From Candidatus Sodaliphilus limicaballi (lineage in GTDB: Bacteria > Bacteroidota > Bacteroidia > Bacteroidales > Muribaculaceae): 14,747 bases of DNA. A program made the translations under genes and the position numbers. The notes below the pieces were generated by a model. It ran no database searches and had not been told where the DNA came from. It saw only the letters and a program-made list of their open reading frames with translations. The stretch covers positions 1 through 14,747 of the forward strand of contig JAGHSP010000271.1 in NCBI GenBank assembly GCA_018065815.1, in the 5' to 3' direction. This document shows positions 12,425 through 14,747 of the stretch, one piece after another (the stretch's first letter is position 1; each line of letters opens with the position of its first letter).

Positions 12425-14500
12425 TCAATAGAACTCGATGAGTCGGCGTTCTATCTTTGTGCCCTTGCGGAGGATGTCGATGAGCATGTTAGATACCATA
12501 GCAGCGCCGCGAGTCTGTGCGAAACGCATGTCGGCATCTTGCTTGCTGAGCTTGAGAGCTGACTTCTCGATATTCTCTACGTGGAATGCGTAAACACCAG
12601 TCTTGCCCTTGAGGAGGCCTACGAACTGACCCTTCTGAGCAGCAGCCACGCGGCCGATGATGCTGGGTTCGAGCATGGGGTTGCGGTCGTTGCCAAATGC
12701 TACCTGAACGGTGTCAACCTTTACCTTCATCACGTTAGCATAGCCGTTGAGGTCCTTAGCCTTGCCGTTGAATTCCTTCATGCGAGCCTCGCCCTTCTTC
12801 TCGGCGCGAACCTTGTCGGTGAGGTAGTTCTTGATGCCGGGGTGGGTTGCGGGCATGTAGTCGCCATCGTAAATGTCGTCGAGGCAAACTGCGATGAGGA
12901 TATCGTTGTTGTCGGCAAAGATGCCAGAAACTTCGCCCTTCTTGGCGTCAAACGCCCACTTGATTGCCTTGCGTGAATCCTTGATGCCTGAACGGGTGTA
13001 GGGGTTCATGCCGAGCTGGGGAGTGCTGGGAGTGATGTACTCTTCCATAGCCGGGGTGCCAAAGGCAGCCGCAGCGTTCTTGGTGAAGTCGGCAACGGTC
13101 TTGTTCTTGTCGAGGTACTTCTGGAGCTTGTCGCGCAGGTCGTTGCTAGTCTTGGTGCTAGCGTAAGCCTCGTGGCTAACTGTTGCATAGGTGTAGAAGG
13201 TCTTGGGAGCTTTCTTCTCGAGCACCTTCAGGAACACTGCACCGTTCTCGTTGCTGTCGAGAACTACGAAGTCGGCGCCAGCGTTTTCAAACTTATTCTT
13301 AACAGAGTCGGCAAACATAGCGATGCGCATCCACTGCTCTTCCTGAGCCTGAGCACCCTTGAATGCCTTAGTGACGTCGGCGATAGCCTTGCCTCCCTTG
13401 AGCATTGCCATAGCGCTATCCTGTGCCGATTTAGCACCGGGAACCTGTACCATGGTAGCCTTTACAGAGTCGAGCGAAGCAGCCTTTGCCATGAGTTTGT
13501 ACATGAGGTAGCGGCCGTCGGCTTGTGTAGAGTCGCGCATCACTGAACCCACACCTGCGTTCTGAACGAAGTTCTTAACAGCGGGAGCAACCTGTGCGAG
13601 CTCACACTTGGTGGTGTCGAACTTCACGGTGCCGAGCACGCGTACAGAGTCGATGCCACGTCCCTTCTGGAGGGCAGCGTAAGCAGCGTCGGCAATCTTC
13701 TTGGCCTCGTTGATATCAGCTTTAGAGGGAACGATGCCCACGGGGATGAAGTGGATGTAACGAGTCTCCTCGTCCATAGCGAACATTTTCTTGTTCTTCT
13801 CCCACTCTGCCTTGATTTCCTCGTCGCTAACGGGGAACTTGTCGTCGGAAAGGTCAGAGAAGTCCTTCTTCACCATAGTGATGTAAGAGATAGTAGCCTC
13901 ATCTTCCATCTCGGCGCGGTCGAGGTCGTTAGCCTGGATACAGCCGTTGACGAGGGTGATGAGCTTCTGAGCCTCATACTGCTTGTAGATGTTCTCCTGG
14001 AGGAGTTCCCACTGTGCGCGGATGGGGGCGAGCTGAGCCTTTGCCTCGGCAGTGTTGTTCTTGGGGTCGTTGAGGAGCTTGTTGAGCTCGGCGGGAGACG
14101 CAACACCAAGGCTCTGTGCGAATTGAACAGCCTGTCCCACGGGGTTCTTGCCCACGATGAGCTCGGTGAGCTCGTTGTCGGTAACGGTGATGCCCACTTT
14201 CTCGTATTCTTGCTCGAGCAGTTTCTCTTGGATCATCTCCTCAAGAACTTGCTGCTGACGAGTAGCCTGGTCGATGTTTTGTGAACGACCGTTCTGCTGG
14301 TCGAGTTCACTTTCTTTCTGAACACGATTGTTGAATGAAACGAAGTCAATCTTGTCGCTGCCCACTTTGGCTGCAGTGCTGTTGTTGCCCTGACGTCCGA
14401 GAGCCTCGAAGCCGACTTCAACGATAAACGCGAGAAGAGCACCGCCAATCACGATGCCAAGAATTTTTTTCTTCTGCCTAATTGTTTCTAATAATGCCAT
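12425..14500 (-). CDS. Membrane-anchored peptidyl-prolyl isomerase / periplasmic chaperone (PpiD/SurA-like)
   Basis: 691 residues, the usual size of the Bacteroidetes PpiD-like proteins. A short cytoplasmic start rich in lysine (RQKKK) is followed by one membrane helix at about 13-33; the rest would be periplasmic. Residues 35-170 resemble the SurA N-terminal chaperone domain (VLEEMIQEKLLEQEYEK at 86-102, VTDNELTELI after it). The region from about 220 onward (EEIKAEWEKNKKMFA, then RYIHFIPVGI) fits parvulin-type rotamase segments, which look degenerate, and a second such segment may follow about residue 345. The role inferred from the family is to help outer-membrane and secreted proteins fold after leaving the Sec translocon. 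Isomerase activity is not assured. It has a good promoter and its own terminator, so it is probably monocistronic. Confidence 0.9.
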   Translation of the reverse strand: MALLETIRQKKKILGIVIGGALLAFIVEVGFEALGRQGNNSTAAKVGSDKIDFVSFNNRVQKESELDQQNGRSQNIDQATRQQQVLEEMIQEKLLEQEYEKVGITVTDNELTELIVGKNPVGQAVQFAQSLGVASPAELNKLLNDPKNNTAEAKAQLAPIRAQWELLQENIYKQYEAQKLITLVNGCIQANDLDRAEMEDEATISYITMVKKDFSDLSDDKFPVSDEEIKAEWEKNKKMFAMDEETRYIHFIPVGIVPSKADINEAKKIADAAYAALQKGRGIDSVRVLGTVKFDTTKCELAQVAPAVKNFVQNAGVGSVMRDSTQADGRYLMYKLMAKAASLDSVKATMVQVPGAKSAQDSAMAMLKGGKAIADVTKAFKGAQAQEEQWMRIAMFADSVKNKFENAGADFVVLDSNENGAVFLKVLEKKAPKTFYTYATVSHEAYASTKTSNDLRDKLQKYLDKNKTVADFTKNAAAAFGTPAMEEYITPSTPQLGMNPYTRSGIKDSRKAIKWAFDAKKGEVSGIFADNNDILIAVCLDDIYDGDYMPATHPGIKNYLTDKVRAEKKGEARMKEFNGKAKDLNGYANVMKVKVDTVQVAFGNDRNPMLEPSIIGRVAAAQKGQFVGLLKGKTGVYAFHVENIEKSALKLSKQDADMRFAQTRGAAMVSNMLIDILRKGTKIERRLIEFY

Positions 14501-14561
14501 TTATCTATAATTTTTTGTTTGTATTTTTCTTTAATTTGAAAACTTTCGCCAAATAAACACG

Positions 14562-14592
14562 CAAAGATACTTATTTTTTGTCTTATGCCAAA
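14562..14592 (-). promoter_or_regulatory. Promoter of the PpiD-like gene
   Basis: On the minus strand TTTG (complement of 14589-14592), 19 nt, then TATCTTTG (complement of 14562-14569), both matching the Bacteroidales consensus. The leader would be about 50 nt, AT-rich and without evident structure. Confidence 0.75.
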
Positions 14593-14674
14593 ATTTTTCT
14601 TTAATTTTTTTGTTCTTGATGCTAACAGTAGTGTAACTCCCCTTTTCTAAATCAACTAGAGATATCGGTGGTAT

Positions 14675-14721
14675 GATTAAAAAATTTCCTTATGATTTCG
14701 GATAATTTCTTTCAGTAAAAA
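14675..14721 (+). repeat. Dispersed repeat, right copy (27-bp perfect core)
   Basis: Bases 14695-14721 are identical to 311-337; 14675-14694 match 293-310 imperfectly. The following bases to the window end, TCTCCGTGCCCTCTGTGCT at 14729-14747, are a GTG-rich phrase of the kind often found as repeat debris between Bacteroidetes genes (from memory). No gene is seen between 14501 and 14747. Confidence 0.7.
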
Positions 14722-14747
14722 GGAAATATCTCCGTGCCCTCTGTGCT

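Overview
The window looks like chromosomal DNA from a Bacteroidales bacterium. Muribaculaceae, Prevotellaceae or a relative would fit, but the sequence alone does not settle the family. The evidence is the Bacteroidales promoter word TAnnTTTG in front of several genes (with a TTTG-like element about 20 nt upstream where visible), the absence of Shine-Dalgarno sequences, and Bacteroidetes-typical families: a DUF4491 protein, fused NAD(P)HX epimerase/dehydratase, a PpiD-like isomerase, POT transporters and an AAA-DUF4435 protein. All ten protein genes lie on the minus strand; the only plus-strand gene is a tRNA-Leu.

Layout from left to right. Bases 1-375 are AT-rich and hold several short degenerate repeats and the terminator of the first operon. 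Bases 376-3312 are a tight four-gene operon, transcribed right to left: DUF4491 membrane protein, YfcE-like phosphoesterase, SPOR-type lipoprotein, and a 531-residue AAA ATPase fused to a DUF4435/TOPRIM-like domain. This fusion has the two-domain make-up of the PARIS (AriA-AriB) anti-phage system and is the most interesting gene here. A divergent promoter region separates the operon from tRNA-Leu(UAG). Next come a secreted NlpC/P60 peptidase with a strongly structured leader, the fused nnrE-nnrD repair enzyme, a Zn/Cd/Pb-type P1B ATPase, two tandem POT peptide transporters, a SufE-type sulfur acceptor, and a large membrane-anchored peptidyl-prolyl isomerase of the PpiD/SurA kind.

The most unusual non-coding signal is a pair of 9-bp tandem arrays rich in TTCTAG (8 units at 4472-4543, at least 12 at 12256-12363). 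Each sits at the same 5-nt distance from the seven-A tract of a terminator hairpin, beyond the 3' end of a different housekeeping gene. I know of no feature class that explains this module. A 27-bp perfect direct repeat also occurs near both ends of the window (311-337 and 14695-14721).

Most genes serve ordinary housekeeping: cell-envelope maintenance (NlpC, SPOR, PpiD-like), metabolite repair (Nnr), metal efflux, peptide uptake and Fe-S assembly. Only the AAA-DUF4435 gene suggests defence, and it sits in a housekeeping-like operon without signs of recent transfer.
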